12,272 nucleotides of DNA from JANWKQ01 sp964624635 (lineage in GTDB: Bacteria; Bacteroidota; Bacteroidia; CAIKAF01): positions 1 through 12,272 of the forward strand of contig CAZUXM010000077.1 of the NCBI GenBank assembly GCA_964624635.1, written 5' to 3'. The translations under genes were made by a program, and so were the position numbers. Below, in pieces: positions 1 to 6,118 of the stretch. Numbering within the stretch: the first letter of the stretch is position 1; each line of letters starts with the position of its first letter. The notes beneath the pieces are model-generated. The model was not told the origin of the DNA. It made no database searches and saw only the letters and a program-made list of their open reading frames with translations.

Positions 1-212
1 GCCATGAAACCGAACTGCGCGATGAACTCGCTGAATTGGGTTGTGGCCTGTTCGATGAGCGCCGCATCGCCTGTGTTCACTGCGTGTTGCCACGCGCTGC
101 GGACATTTTCGAACTCGATCCGGAGCGTGGCCGCCCGCTGCGCTCGCTCTGTGGCCGTCAGGGCCGTCAAATAGTGGTGGCTGTAACGCCCGGCGAGCGC
201 GGCGGATTCCAC
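1..212 (-). CDS. Foreign high-GC fragment: partial LuxR/AfsR-type ATPase regulator (TPR region), probably chimeric
   Basis: This stretch is about 64% GC by hand count, against a clearly AT-rich remainder. The minus strand is open from about 212 to the left edge. It reads AVESAALAGRYSHHYLTALT, then a helical stretch containing IEFENVRSAWQHAVNTGDAA and ending FIAQFGFMA. The pattern 'H-x-x-Y-L-x-x-L ... E-x-x-N-V-R-x-A-W-x-x-A-V-x-x-G-D' is typical of the region just after the NB-ARC/ATPase domain in large LuxR- or AfsR-family regulators of Chloroflexota and Actinomycetota. No start or stop codon lies in the fragment. Its orientation and composition do not match dnaJ, to which it is joined. The family assignment is from memory of the pattern; the compositional break is seen directly. 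Confidence 0.55.
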   Translation of the reverse strand, partial: MESAALAGRYSHHYLTALTATERAQRAATLRIEFENVRSAWQHAVNTGDAALIEQATTQFSEFIAQFGFM

Positions 213-1100
213 GGCGGTGGTATGAATATGGAAGATATCTTTGAACAGTTTGGAGATATTTTCGGATTTGGTGGCGGAGGTTCAAGGAGCAGCAGACGAA
301 AAAATGTAAATCGTGGATCAAATATTCGTATTAAAGTAAAACTTACTTTAGAAGAAATAGCGGAAGGTGCCACCAAAAAAGTAAAGATTAATAAATATGT
401 AGGCTGTGATTCATGTCATGGTAGTGGAGCTAAAAATAGCAGCTCAGTAAAAAACTGTAGCACTTGTAATGGTAGTGGTCAGGTAGCTCAAATACAAAAC
501 ACCATTTTGGGTAGAATGCAAACGGTTACTGTTTGCCCGGCTTGCGGTGGTGAAGGAACGGTAATTGCTGACAAGTGTAATAAATGTTTTGGTGATGGTG
601 TAGTAAGAGGTGAAGAGGTAATGGAAATTAAAATTCCTGCCGGGGTGGAGAATGATATGCAGTTGAGTATGAGTGGTAAAGGAAATGCAGGACCACGCAA
701 GGGTATTCCGGGAGATTTATTAATTGTTATTGAAGAAGAGGAGCATCTACATTTTAAACGTGATGGTCAAAATATTATTTATGATTTAGCCCTCAATTTT
801 GCGGATGCTGCCTTAGGCACTTCTGTTGAAGTTCCAACCTTAGGAGCCAAAGCGAAAATTAAAATTGATGCAGGAACGCAAAGTGGTAAGGTACTTCGTT
901 TAAAAGGCAAAGGTTTGCCAAGTATTAATTCGTACGGAAGAGGAGATCAATTAATCATTGTAAACATTTATACCCCTTCAAAACTTTCCAGCGAAGAAAA
1001 GAAGATTCTTGAGCAATTAAAGAACTCAGCTAATTTTACTCCTTCTGCGGATAAAAAAGACAAAAGTTTCTTCGATAAAATGAAGGATATATTTTCTTAG
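213..1100 (+). CDS. dnaJ: Molecular chaperone DnaJ (Hsp40), 5'-truncated: J domain missing
   Basis: This is the co-chaperone that delivers unfolded clients to DnaK and stimulates its ATPase. From the junction, 295 residues remain: the end of the Gly/Phe-rich linker (MNMEDIFEQFGDIFGFGGGG), the zinc-finger region, and C-terminal domains I and II ending SFFDKMKDIFS. Four zinc motifs are intact: CDSCHGSG, CSTCNGSG, CPACGGEG and CNKCFGDG. The usual family length is about 370-385 residues, so roughly 85-90 N-terminal residues are absent, including the whole J domain with its HPD motif. The reading frame stays open leftward to an ATG at 36, but that part is foreign high-GC sequence and is not DnaJ. 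I therefore treat the gene as truncated by a chimeric join rather than as a natural J-less protein. The stop is TAG at 1098-1100. Confidence 0.93.
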   Translation, partial: GGGMNMEDIFEQFGDIFGFGGGGSRSSRRKNVNRGSNIRIKVKLTLEEIAEGATKKVKINKYVGCDSCHGSGAKNSSSVKNCSTCNGSGQVAQIQNTILGRMQTVTVCPACGGEGTVIADKCNKCFGDGVVRGEEVMEIKIPAGVENDMQLSMSGKGNAGPRKGIPGDLLIVIEEEEHLHFKRDGQNIIYDLALNFADAALGTSVEVPTLGAKAKIKIDAGTQSGKVLRLKGKGLPSINSYGRGDQLIIVNIYTPSKLSSEEKKILEQLKNSANFTPSADKKDKSFFDKMKDIFS

Positions 1101-1102
1101 TT

Positions 1103-1190
1103 GGGCGGCTTTGCCCGCTATTCACTATACTCCTCAGCAAATAGTAAAACTATTTACTTGCGGGGTGCCGTTTCTATCGGGGCCGCTAAC
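1103..1190. repeat. Structured intergenic element, likely a dispersed Bacteroidota-type repeat
   Basis: The dnaJ-sucC spacer holds nested inverted repeats. GGGC (1103-1106) can pair with GCCC (1113-1116). AAATAGT (1139-1145) and ACTATTT (1149-1155) form a perfect 7-bp stem with an AAA loop, and GC-rich arms lie on either side. GCGGC (1105-1109) is complementary to GCCGC (1182-1186), so the whole element could fold on itself. The overall form (GGGC-rich start, 'CCCGCTAT', central palindrome, 'ATCGGGGCCGCTAAC' end) resembles repeats I recall between genes in several Bacteroidota genomes. The element is more GC-rich than its surroundings. No T-tract follows the first hairpin, so a simple terminator is not obvious. 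Dispersed status is inferred, because only one copy is in the window. Confidence 0.45.
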
Positions 1191-1219
1191 TTCTTGATAA
1201 TAAGATATTATATAAAAGA

Positions 1220-1250
1220 TTTGCTTATTAGCCCCAATCAGTTAATTTTG
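1220..1250 (+). promoter_or_regulatory. Predicted sucC promoter (Bacteroidota sigma-A type)
   Basis: A TTTG at 1220-1223 is followed after 19 nt by TAATTTTG at 1243-1250, an exact match to the Bacteroidota TAnnTTTG -7 element. Transcription would begin near 1257, giving a leader of about 20 nt before the sucC ATG. No strong Shine-Dalgarno sequence lies in the leader, as is usual for this phylum. Confidence 0.6.
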
Positions 1251-1278
1251 TTTCCTCATAAAAATCACATCATATATT

Positions 1279-2469
1279 ATGAATATCCACGAATACCAAG
1301 GCAAAGAGATTTTAAAAAAATACGGAGTTGCTATACAGGAAGGAATTTTAGCTACTACACCGGATGAGGCAGTTGCGGCAGCTAAAAAAGTTGATGAATT
1401 ATATAACTCTAAATGGGTTGTTGTAAAAGCTCAGGTACATGCCGGTGGTCGTGGTAAAGGCGGTGGAATTAAATTGGCCAAAAATTTAGACGATGTAAAA
1501 AAATTATCTTCTGAAATTATAGGGATGACCTTGGTTACCAAACAAACCGGTGCCGAAGGAAAAAAGGTACACAGTGTGTTAATTTCACAAGATGTATTTT
1601 ATCCGGGAGAAACTGAACCTAAAGAATTTTACATGAGTGTATTGTTGAACCGTGCTACCGGAAGGAACATTATCATGTACAGTACCGAAGGTGGTATGGA
1701 CATAGAAGAGGTAGCTGAAAAAACTCCACATTTGATTTTCAAAGAAGAAATCGATCCGAAAGTAGGATTGCAACAATTTCAAGTTCGTCAAATAGCCTTT
1801 AATTTAGGTTTAGAAGGCGAAGCATACAAAAGCATGTTGAAGTTTGTTAATGCATTATATTCTGCTTACGAAGATATTGATGCCAGTATGTTTGAAATTA
1901 ATCCGGTTTTAAAAACTTCAGATAATAAAATTATTGCTGTTGATGCTAAAGTAAATTTGGATGAGAATGCTTTATATCGCCATCCTGATTTAGCTGCATT
2001 AAGAGATATTCGTGAAGAAGATCCGGCAGAAGTTGAGGCTGGACAATTTAACCTTAACTATGTTAAGTTAGATGGTAACGTAGGATGTATGGTAAATGGT
2101 GCAGGGTTAGCTATGGCTACTATGGATATTATTAAAGTAAGCGGGGGAGAACCTGCTAACTTTTTGGATGTAGGAGGTACTGCTGATGCAAAACGTGTAG
2201 AAGAAGCATTCAATATTATTTTAAAAGATGAAAATGTAAAAGCCATTCTCGTAAATATTTTCGGTGGTATTGTTCGTTGTGATAGAGTAGCGCAAGGTAT
2301 TGTGGATGCTTATAAAAATATGGGGAGCATTCGTGTTCCTATTATTGTTCGTTTACAGGGAACCAATGCTGAAGAAGCTAAAAAGATCATTGATAATTCA
2401 GGCTTAAAAGTATATTCTGCAATTCAATTGCAGGAAGCGGCTGATTTGGTGAAGCAGGTGTTGAATTAA
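1279..2469 (+). CDS. sucC: Succinyl-CoA synthetase (ADP-forming) beta subunit
   Basis: This is the beta subunit of succinate-CoA ligase, which interconverts succinyl-CoA + Pi + NDP and succinate + CoA + NTP in the TCA cycle. The product is 396 residues, close to the usual 385-400. It begins MNIHEYQGKEILKKYGV, the standard family start. An ATP-grasp domain covers roughly residues 1-240, with the nucleotide-binding segment KAQVHAGGRGKGGG at 50-63. The Mg-binding residues fall in FEINPV (Asn208) and VDAKVN (Asp222). The C-terminal CoA-ligase domain carries GNVGCMVNGAGLAMATMD (266-283), NFLDVGGTAD, NIFGGIVRCD (326-335) and IIVRLQGTN. The alpha subunit gene sucD is not adjacent; it lies at 3696-4574 on the other strand. 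The gene has its own promoter upstream and a strong terminator downstream, so it looks monocistronic. Confidence 0.97.
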   Translation: MNIHEYQGKEILKKYGVAIQEGILATTPDEAVAAAKKVDELYNSKWVVVKAQVHAGGRGKGGGIKLAKNLDDVKKLSSEIIGMTLVTKQTGAEGKKVHSVLISQDVFYPGETEPKEFYMSVLLNRATGRNIIMYSTEGGMDIEEVAEKTPHLIFKEEIDPKVGLQQFQVRQIAFNLGLEGEAYKSMLKFVNALYSAYEDIDASMFEINPVLKTSDNKIIAVDAKVNLDENALYRHPDLAALRDIREEDPAEVEAGQFNLNYVKLDGNVGCMVNGAGLAMATMDIIKVSGGEPANFLDVGGTADAKRVEEAFNIILKDENVKAILVNIFGGIVRCDRVAQGIVDAYKNMGSIRVPIIVRLQGTNAEEAKKIIDNSGLKVYSAIQLQEAADLVKQVLN

Positions 2470-2486
2470 TAACGAAATATTTACTC

Positions 2487-2522
2487 AATAAAAAAGCCCT
2501 GATTCATCGGGGCTTTTTTATT
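2487..2522. terminator. Bidirectional intrinsic terminator between sucC and rpe
   Basis: A perfect 13-bp stem pairs 2487-2499 (AATAAAAAAGCCC) with 2510-2522 (GGGCTTTTTTATT) across a 10-nt loop. Runs of A and T on the two sides give a U-tract in both directions. It can therefore end sucC transcripts from the left and rpe transcripts (stop at 2537) from the right. Confidence 0.9.
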
Positions 2523-2536
2523 GGAATAATTTGAAA

Positions 2537-3156
2537 TTATATTTTTTTTAATTGTGCAATGGTATCGGTAGGATCCTCCGATGAGAATACAAAATTTCCC
2601 GCCACCAACACATTGGCNNNNNNNNNNCTCCATCAATTTCAATCAATGCTTTTGAATTCTTTTTTAGGGTAAGGTCTTTTAATTGACTGGTTTTTAAATA
2701 CGTATTCTCAATAAATTTTTGTCCACCAAATCCCGGATTCACACTCATCAACACTACCAGGTCAATATCTGCAATTACATCTTCTAATTGGGTAATAGAA
2801 GTATGTGGATTGAGAGCCACACCTGCTTTGCATCCTAATGATTTAATATTTTGTATGGATCGGTGTAAATGAGCACAAGCTTCAATATGTACACTAATAT
2901 TGGCAGCACCATGATTTTTAAATTCCTCTACATACCTGTCAGGGTCAGCAATCATTAAATGCACATCTAATGGTTTTTGTGCATGTTTCTGTATGGCTTT
3001 TAATACCGGAAATCCAAAAGATATATTCGGTACAAACATTCCATCCATGATGTCAATATGAAACCAGTCACAAGCAGATGCATTGAGCATTTCACAATCA
3101 CGTTGAAGGTTTCCAAAATCGGCTGATAAAATGGAGGGTGCAATGAGGTGTGACAT
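2537..3156 (-). CDS. rpe: Ribulose-phosphate 3-epimerase, interrupted by an N gap
   Basis: This enzyme interconverts ribulose 5-phosphate and xylulose 5-phosphate in the pentose phosphate pathway. It is a cytosolic TIM barrel. The start MSHLIAPSILSADFGNL is the family N-terminus. Metal and catalytic ligands are visible: His33 and Asp35 in WFHIDIMDG, His66 in DVHLM, and Asp175 in IEIDG. NPGFGGQKF (140-148) is the phosphate-binding loop. The gene runs into 10 Ns at 2618-2627. Beyond them the true frame resumes as ANVLVAGNFVFSSEDPTDT... and ends QLKKI at a TAA (2537-2539). A literal read-through of the Ns shifts frame and stops early, which is an artefact. About 41 nt are missing, giving an intact protein of about 216 residues. 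The ATG lies 4 nt after the stop of the degraded nucleotidyltransferase gene upstream. Confidence 0.93.
2618..2627. other. Assembly gap (10 Ns) inside rpe
   Basis: Ten consecutive Ns stand for unsequenced bases. By comparison with other Rpe proteins, about 13 residues between 'DGG' and 'ANVLVAG' are missing. That is about 41 nt, so the 10 Ns are a placeholder and not a measured length. Confidence 0.97.
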
Positions 3157-3160
3157 ATAT

Positions 3161-3494
3161 TTACTTTTTATTTTTTCTTAGCTGTTCAACATCTGCTTCA
3201 AAATTTACCCCTTCAATGCCTGTTAGAAAATCAATTCTAAGTGGGGGAAATCCCAATTGGATCTTTTTTTAAAAAATCTTCCTTTTTGATATCTAGCGAA
3301 CTAAACCCAAAAGCATTTGTAACCTTTATTAATTTTTCGGCATTCTCATCTGTCATATTTATCCAAATGTCCAAATCACCCGTATATCTTGGATGGCCGT
3401 GAGCCCCTACTGCATACCCACCTACTATTAAATATTCAACCAGATGTTCTTTGAGTAATTGTAACAACTCTTTGAAGTCTTGCGGTAGGATCAT
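3161..3494 (-). pseudogene. Degraded nucleotidyltransferase (toxin-like, AbiEii/DUF6036-type), frameshifted and internally deleted
   Basis: The intact N-terminal part starts at the ATG at 3494 (MILPQDFKELLQLLKEHLVE). It carries a nucleotidyltransferase core: the GG of LIVGGYAVGAHGHPRYTG at residues 25-26 and the DxD pair Asp40/Asp42 in GDLDIW. Near 3258-3263 the frame breaks: the literal reading ends DPIGISPT and stops at 3237. Homologous sequence resumes one frame over as QLGFPPLRIDFLTGIEGVNF. Shortly after, at about 3196/3197, it jumps to ADVEQLRKNKK and a TAA at 3161-3163. In the family as I recall it, roughly 35-40 residues lie between 'GVNFE' and the C-terminal '(DL)ADVEQL' motif, so a second, internal deletion is likely. 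Restored length would be about 113 residues against the usual 140-150. The 5' end overlaps the small upstream ORF by 59 nt, and the 3' end abuts rpe. The family name is from memory. Confidence 0.7.
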
Positions 3495-3621
3495 AATTGA
3501 TAGAAAATTGTTTACGTAAAAATTCAATAGCCTCAATACGCTCTGAAAAAGTTTTTGTTATCCAGTATTCATAATCGTTAGTTTGATCATGTAGTGAAAC
3601 AATCTTTACTACTTTTTCCAT
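3436..3621 (-). CDS. Small conserved protein, putative antitoxin-like partner of the nucleotidyltransferase
   Basis: The product is 61 residues, starting MEKVVKIVSLHDQTNDYEYW at the ATG at 3621. An upstream in-frame ATG at 3648 exists, but it lies inside the sucD terminator hairpin and is unlikely. The sequence contains WITKTFSERIEAIEFLRKQF and ends with RLQRVVTITQR. The 'SERIEAIEFLRKQ ... RLQRV' layout matches small hypothetical proteins that I recall directly preceding AbiEii-like nucleotidyltransferases in Bacteroidota, an arrangement typical of toxin-antitoxin pairs. There is no signal peptide or membrane segment. Its last 59 nt also encode the start of the nucleotidyltransferase in another frame. 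Because the partner is broken, this may be an orphaned antitoxin. The function is inferred from arrangement only. Confidence 0.7.
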   Translation of the reverse strand: MEKVVKIVSLHDQTNDYEYWITKTFSERIEAIEFLRKQFSINYDPTARLQRVVTITQRTSG

Positions 3622-3632
3622 TCTATAAAGGT

Positions 3633-3679
3633 AAAAAACAAATCCCAAATTCCAATGTTACCATAGAATTTGGGATTTG
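3633..3679 (-). terminator. sucD intrinsic terminator
   Basis: A perfect 14-bp stem pairs 3639-3652 (CAAATCCCAAATTC) with 3666-3679 (GAATTTGGGATTTG) around a 13-nt loop. In the minus direction it is followed by six T residues (3638-3633). It lies 17 nt after the sucD stop and only about a dozen bases before the ATG of the small ORF at 3621. Confidence 0.85.
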
Positions 3680-3695
3680 CTATTTGTTATTTGCC

Positions 3696-4574
3696 TTATG
3701 CAGGAACTTTTACTAATTGTGCAATAGTTTTTCCAATATCAGCAGGAGAAACAACTACAGTAATTCCACACTCTTTCATGATGCGCATTTTTGCAGCTGC
3801 AGTATCATCAGCACCACCAACAATAGCACCGGCATGTCCCATTCTACGACCCGGAGGTGCCGTTTGCCCGGCAATAAAACCAACAACAGGTTTTGTACCA
3901 TGTTCTTTAATCCAACGAGCAGCTTCTGCTTCCATTCCTCCACCAATTTCACCAATCATTACGATTCCATCTGTTTCAGGATCATTCATAAATAATTCTA
4001 CTGCTTCTTTGGTGGATGTTCCAATAATTGGATCACCACCAATACCTATAGCTGTAGAAATCCCTAATCCTGCTTTCACTACCTGATCAGCAGCTTCATA
4101 TGTTAAGGTACCTGATTTTGATACGATACCAATTCTACCTTTTTTGAAAACGAAGCCTGGCATAATACCAACTTTAGCTTCATCAGCTGTAATTACACCC
4201 GGACAGTTAGGTCCTATTAAACGACAATTTCTGCTTTTTATATATTCTTTCGCAGCAATCATATCTTTAGTTGGAATACCTTCAGTAATACAAACAATAA
4301 CTTTTATACCGGCATCAGCCGCTTCCATAATTCCGTCAGCAGCAAATGCAGGTGGAACAAAAATGATAGATACATCAGCACCTGTTGATTTTACAGCATC
4401 ATCTACTGTATTGAATACCGGACGATCCAAATGTTTTTGTCCGCCTTTTCCCGGAGTAACACCCCCTACCACATTAGTTCCGTATGCAATCATTTGCTCT
4501 GCATGGAACGTTCCTTCTTTACCGGTAAAACCTTGTACAATTATCTTCGAATTTTTGTTGACTAATACACTCAT
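3696..4574 (-). CDS. sucD: Succinyl-CoA synthetase alpha subunit
   Basis: This is the alpha subunit of succinate-CoA ligase. It binds CoA and carries the phosphohistidine intermediate. The chosen start, MSVLVNKNSKIIVQGFTGKE, gives 292 residues, against about 289 for E. coli SucD. A longer in-frame start at 4625 would add 17 residues that do not fit the family and would run through the promoter. The CoA-binding Rossmann domain is N-terminal (GFTGKEGTFH at 15-24). GPNCPG at 121-126 and the ligase domain follow. The active-site histidine is His247 in GRRMGHAGAIVGG. The partner gene sucC is 1.2 kb away on the opposite strand, with rpe and the nucleotidyltransferase remnant between them. mnmE is divergent upstream. 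The gene has its own promoter and terminator, so its expression would need to be matched to sucC by other means. Confidence 0.97.
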   Translation of the reverse strand: MSVLVNKNSKIIVQGFTGKEGTFHAEQMIAYGTNVVGGVTPGKGGQKHLDRPVFNTVDDAVKSTGADVSIIFVPPAFAADGIMEAADAGIKVIVCITEGIPTKDMIAAKEYIKSRNCRLIGPNCPGVITADEAKVGIMPGFVFKKGRIGIVSKSGTLTYEAADQVVKAGLGISTAIGIGGDPIIGTSTKEAVELFMNDPETDGIVMIGEIGGGMEAEAARWIKEHGTKPVVGFIAGQTAPPGRRMGHAGAIVGGADDTAAAKMRIMKECGITVVVSPADIGKTIAQLVKVPA

Positions 4575-4594
4575 AGCTTTTCTTTTGTGAGGCA

Positions 4595-4625
4595 CGAAAA
4601 TAAACGGAATAGATTTAAAATGCAA
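4595..4625 (-). promoter_or_regulatory. Predicted sucD promoter
   Basis: In the minus direction TTG (4625-4623) is followed after 20 nt by TATTTTCG (4602-4595), one mismatch from TAnnTTTG. Initiation would fall a few bases later, leaving a leader of about 14 nt before the ATG at 4574. Confidence 0.45.
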
Positions 4626-4681
4626 CTAAAATATATCTTGTAAATAAATAATAATCTCTGTCTATCAATTACTTAGTCCAA

Positions 4682-4715
4682 TTTGAGTAATTCAACTATT
4701 TATGAACTACATTTG
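4682..4715 (+). promoter_or_regulatory. Predicted mnmE promoter
   Basis: TTTG at 4682-4685 and a perfect TAnnTTTG match, TACATTTG at 4708-4715, are separated by 22 nt. Transcription would begin near 4722, only about 9 nt before the mnmE ATG. This argues against the longer in-frame TTG start at 4683, which lies within the -33 element. Confidence 0.55.
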
Positions 4716-4730
4716 CAACTTCAATATAAT

Positions 4731-6116
4731 ATGAAACCTATTACTGATACAATTGCTGCTATTGCTACTCCACCCGGAGTAGGTGCCATTGGTGTAATTA
4801 GAGTTTCTGGTGATTATGCTTTAAGTATAGCTGATAAAATTTTTAGAGGGAAAAAGGGGATAGCTGCCTCCAAAGGATATACCATCTTATTTGGAAAATT
4901 TATGGATGGGAATGAAATTTTGGATGAGGTACTGGTATCTATATTTAAAAATCCCATGTCATATACGGGTGAAGATTGTGTTGAATTTTCTTTTCATGGG
5001 TCTCCGTATATTTTACAAAGAGCGATTGAAGTATTGATAGAAAATGGTGTTAGGGTAGCTGAGCCGGGGGAATTTACCAAAAGAGCATTTCTCAATGGGA
5101 AATTGGATTTAAGTCAGGCAGAAGGGGTGGCTGATCTGATCGCTTCCGAAAGTAAAACAAGTCATGATATTGCTCTTAATCAAATGAAAGGTGGTTTTAG
5201 TTCGGAAATAAAAAAGTTGAGGGAAAAATTGATTGAGTTTGCTGCTCTCATCGAATTAGAATTGGATTTTGGAGAAGAAGATGTGGAGTTTGCCAATAGG
5301 GATGATCTTAAAAACACCGTATCAAAAATTTCTCGGGTCATTAACGAATTAAGACACTCATTTAAATTAGGGAATGTCATCAAGAACGGAATTCAAACCG
5401 TTATAGCTGGTCGTCCAAATGCAGGCAAATCAACTTTATTAAATGCCTTATTAAAAGAAGAAAGAGCCATTGTATCACCTATTGCCGGAACCACTCGTGA
5501 TACCATTGAAGAAATTTTACAAATAAAAGGGGTTGCATTTCGTTTAATTGATACGGCCGGTATTCGTGAAGCAACAGATACTATAGAAGCCATAGGTGTA
5601 CAAAAAACATTAGATGAGGTAAAAAAAGGTTCAGTTTTGTTGTATGTATATGATTCGGCTACTTTATCACAGGAAGAAGTAAAGAAAGATATTCTTGCAT
5701 TAACTCACGAGGATTTATCCATTATTCTTATTGCCAACAAGCGTGACGAAGTGGAAAACTTAAATGAAACGGATAAAAATAATATTGAACAAAATATTCC
5801 ATCTGATCATATTTATATCTCTGCAAAAAATGCAGGACATATTCATCAACTCACCAATTCTTTATATGAAAAAGGAATAGGAGAGGAACTACAGGGTAAA
5901 GATGTGATTGTAGCCAATGCACGTCATTACGAAGCATTATTGCATGCAGAAAAAAGTTTGGATAAAGTAATGCATGGGTTGGAGATTGGAATTACAGGCG
6001 ACTTGTTGGCGATGGATATACGTGCATCTTTATTTTCTTTAGGAACTATTACCGGAGAGGTGGATGTGGAGGATCTCCTGGATTATATTTTCAGTAAGTT
6101 TTGTATAGGAAAGTAA
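4731..6116 (+). CDS. mnmE: tRNA modification GTPase MnmE (TrmE)
   Basis: With MnmG, this cytosolic GTPase installs the carboxymethylaminomethyl (or aminomethyl) group on wobble uridine 34 of certain tRNAs. The ATG at 4731 gives MKPITDTIAAIATPPGVGAI, the family N-terminus, and 461 residues (E. coli has 454). The N-terminal folate-binding domain spans about 1-120 and includes EPGEFTKRAFLNGKLDL (111-127). A helical domain follows. The inserted G domain has G1 GRPNAGKS (227-234), G2 GTTRDT (253-258), G3 DTAG (274-277) and G4 NKRD (336-339), followed by YISAKN. The C-terminus ends FCIGK, with the conserved cysteine at 458. The gene is divergent from sucD. Its stop lies 2 bp from the stop of the convergent secreted-protein gene. 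Confidence 0.97.
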   Translation: MKPITDTIAAIATPPGVGAIGVIRVSGDYALSIADKIFRGKKGIAASKGYTILFGKFMDGNEILDEVLVSIFKNPMSYTGEDCVEFSFHGSPYILQRAIEVLIENGVRVAEPGEFTKRAFLNGKLDLSQAEGVADLIASESKTSHDIALNQMKGGFSSEIKKLREKLIEFAALIELELDFGEEDVEFANRDDLKNTVSKISRVINELRHSFKLGNVIKNGIQTVIAGRPNAGKSTLLNALLKEERAIVSPIAGTTRDTIEEILQIKGVAFRLIDTAGIREATDTIEAIGVQKTLDEVKKGSVLLYVYDSATLSQEEVKKDILALTHEDLSIILIANKRDEVENLNETDKNNIEQNIPSDHIYISAKNAGHIHQLTNSLYEKGIGEELQGKDVIVANARHYEALLHAEKSLDKVMHGLEIGITGDLLAMDIRASLFSLGTITGEVDVEDLLDYIFSKFCIGK

Positions 6117-6118
6117 AC

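Noticed and set aside
36..212. N-terminal extension of DnaJ from the ATG at 36
   Set aside because: The composition and the minus-strand protein signal show it is foreign sequence in a chance open frame; it contains no J domain.
1101..1367. Plus-strand ORF overlapping the start of sucC
   Set aside because: It uses a TTG start directly after dnaJ, covers the palindromic element and runs into sucC in another frame; the product shows no family features.
3670..4590. Plus-strand ORFs opposite sucD
   Set aside because: They are shadows of the strongly conserved sucD codons, rich in Pro/Ser/Thr with no start context or family resemblance.
4575..4625. Longer sucD start at 4625
   Set aside because: The added residues are not conserved, and the -7 and -33 elements of the predicted promoter lie inside them.
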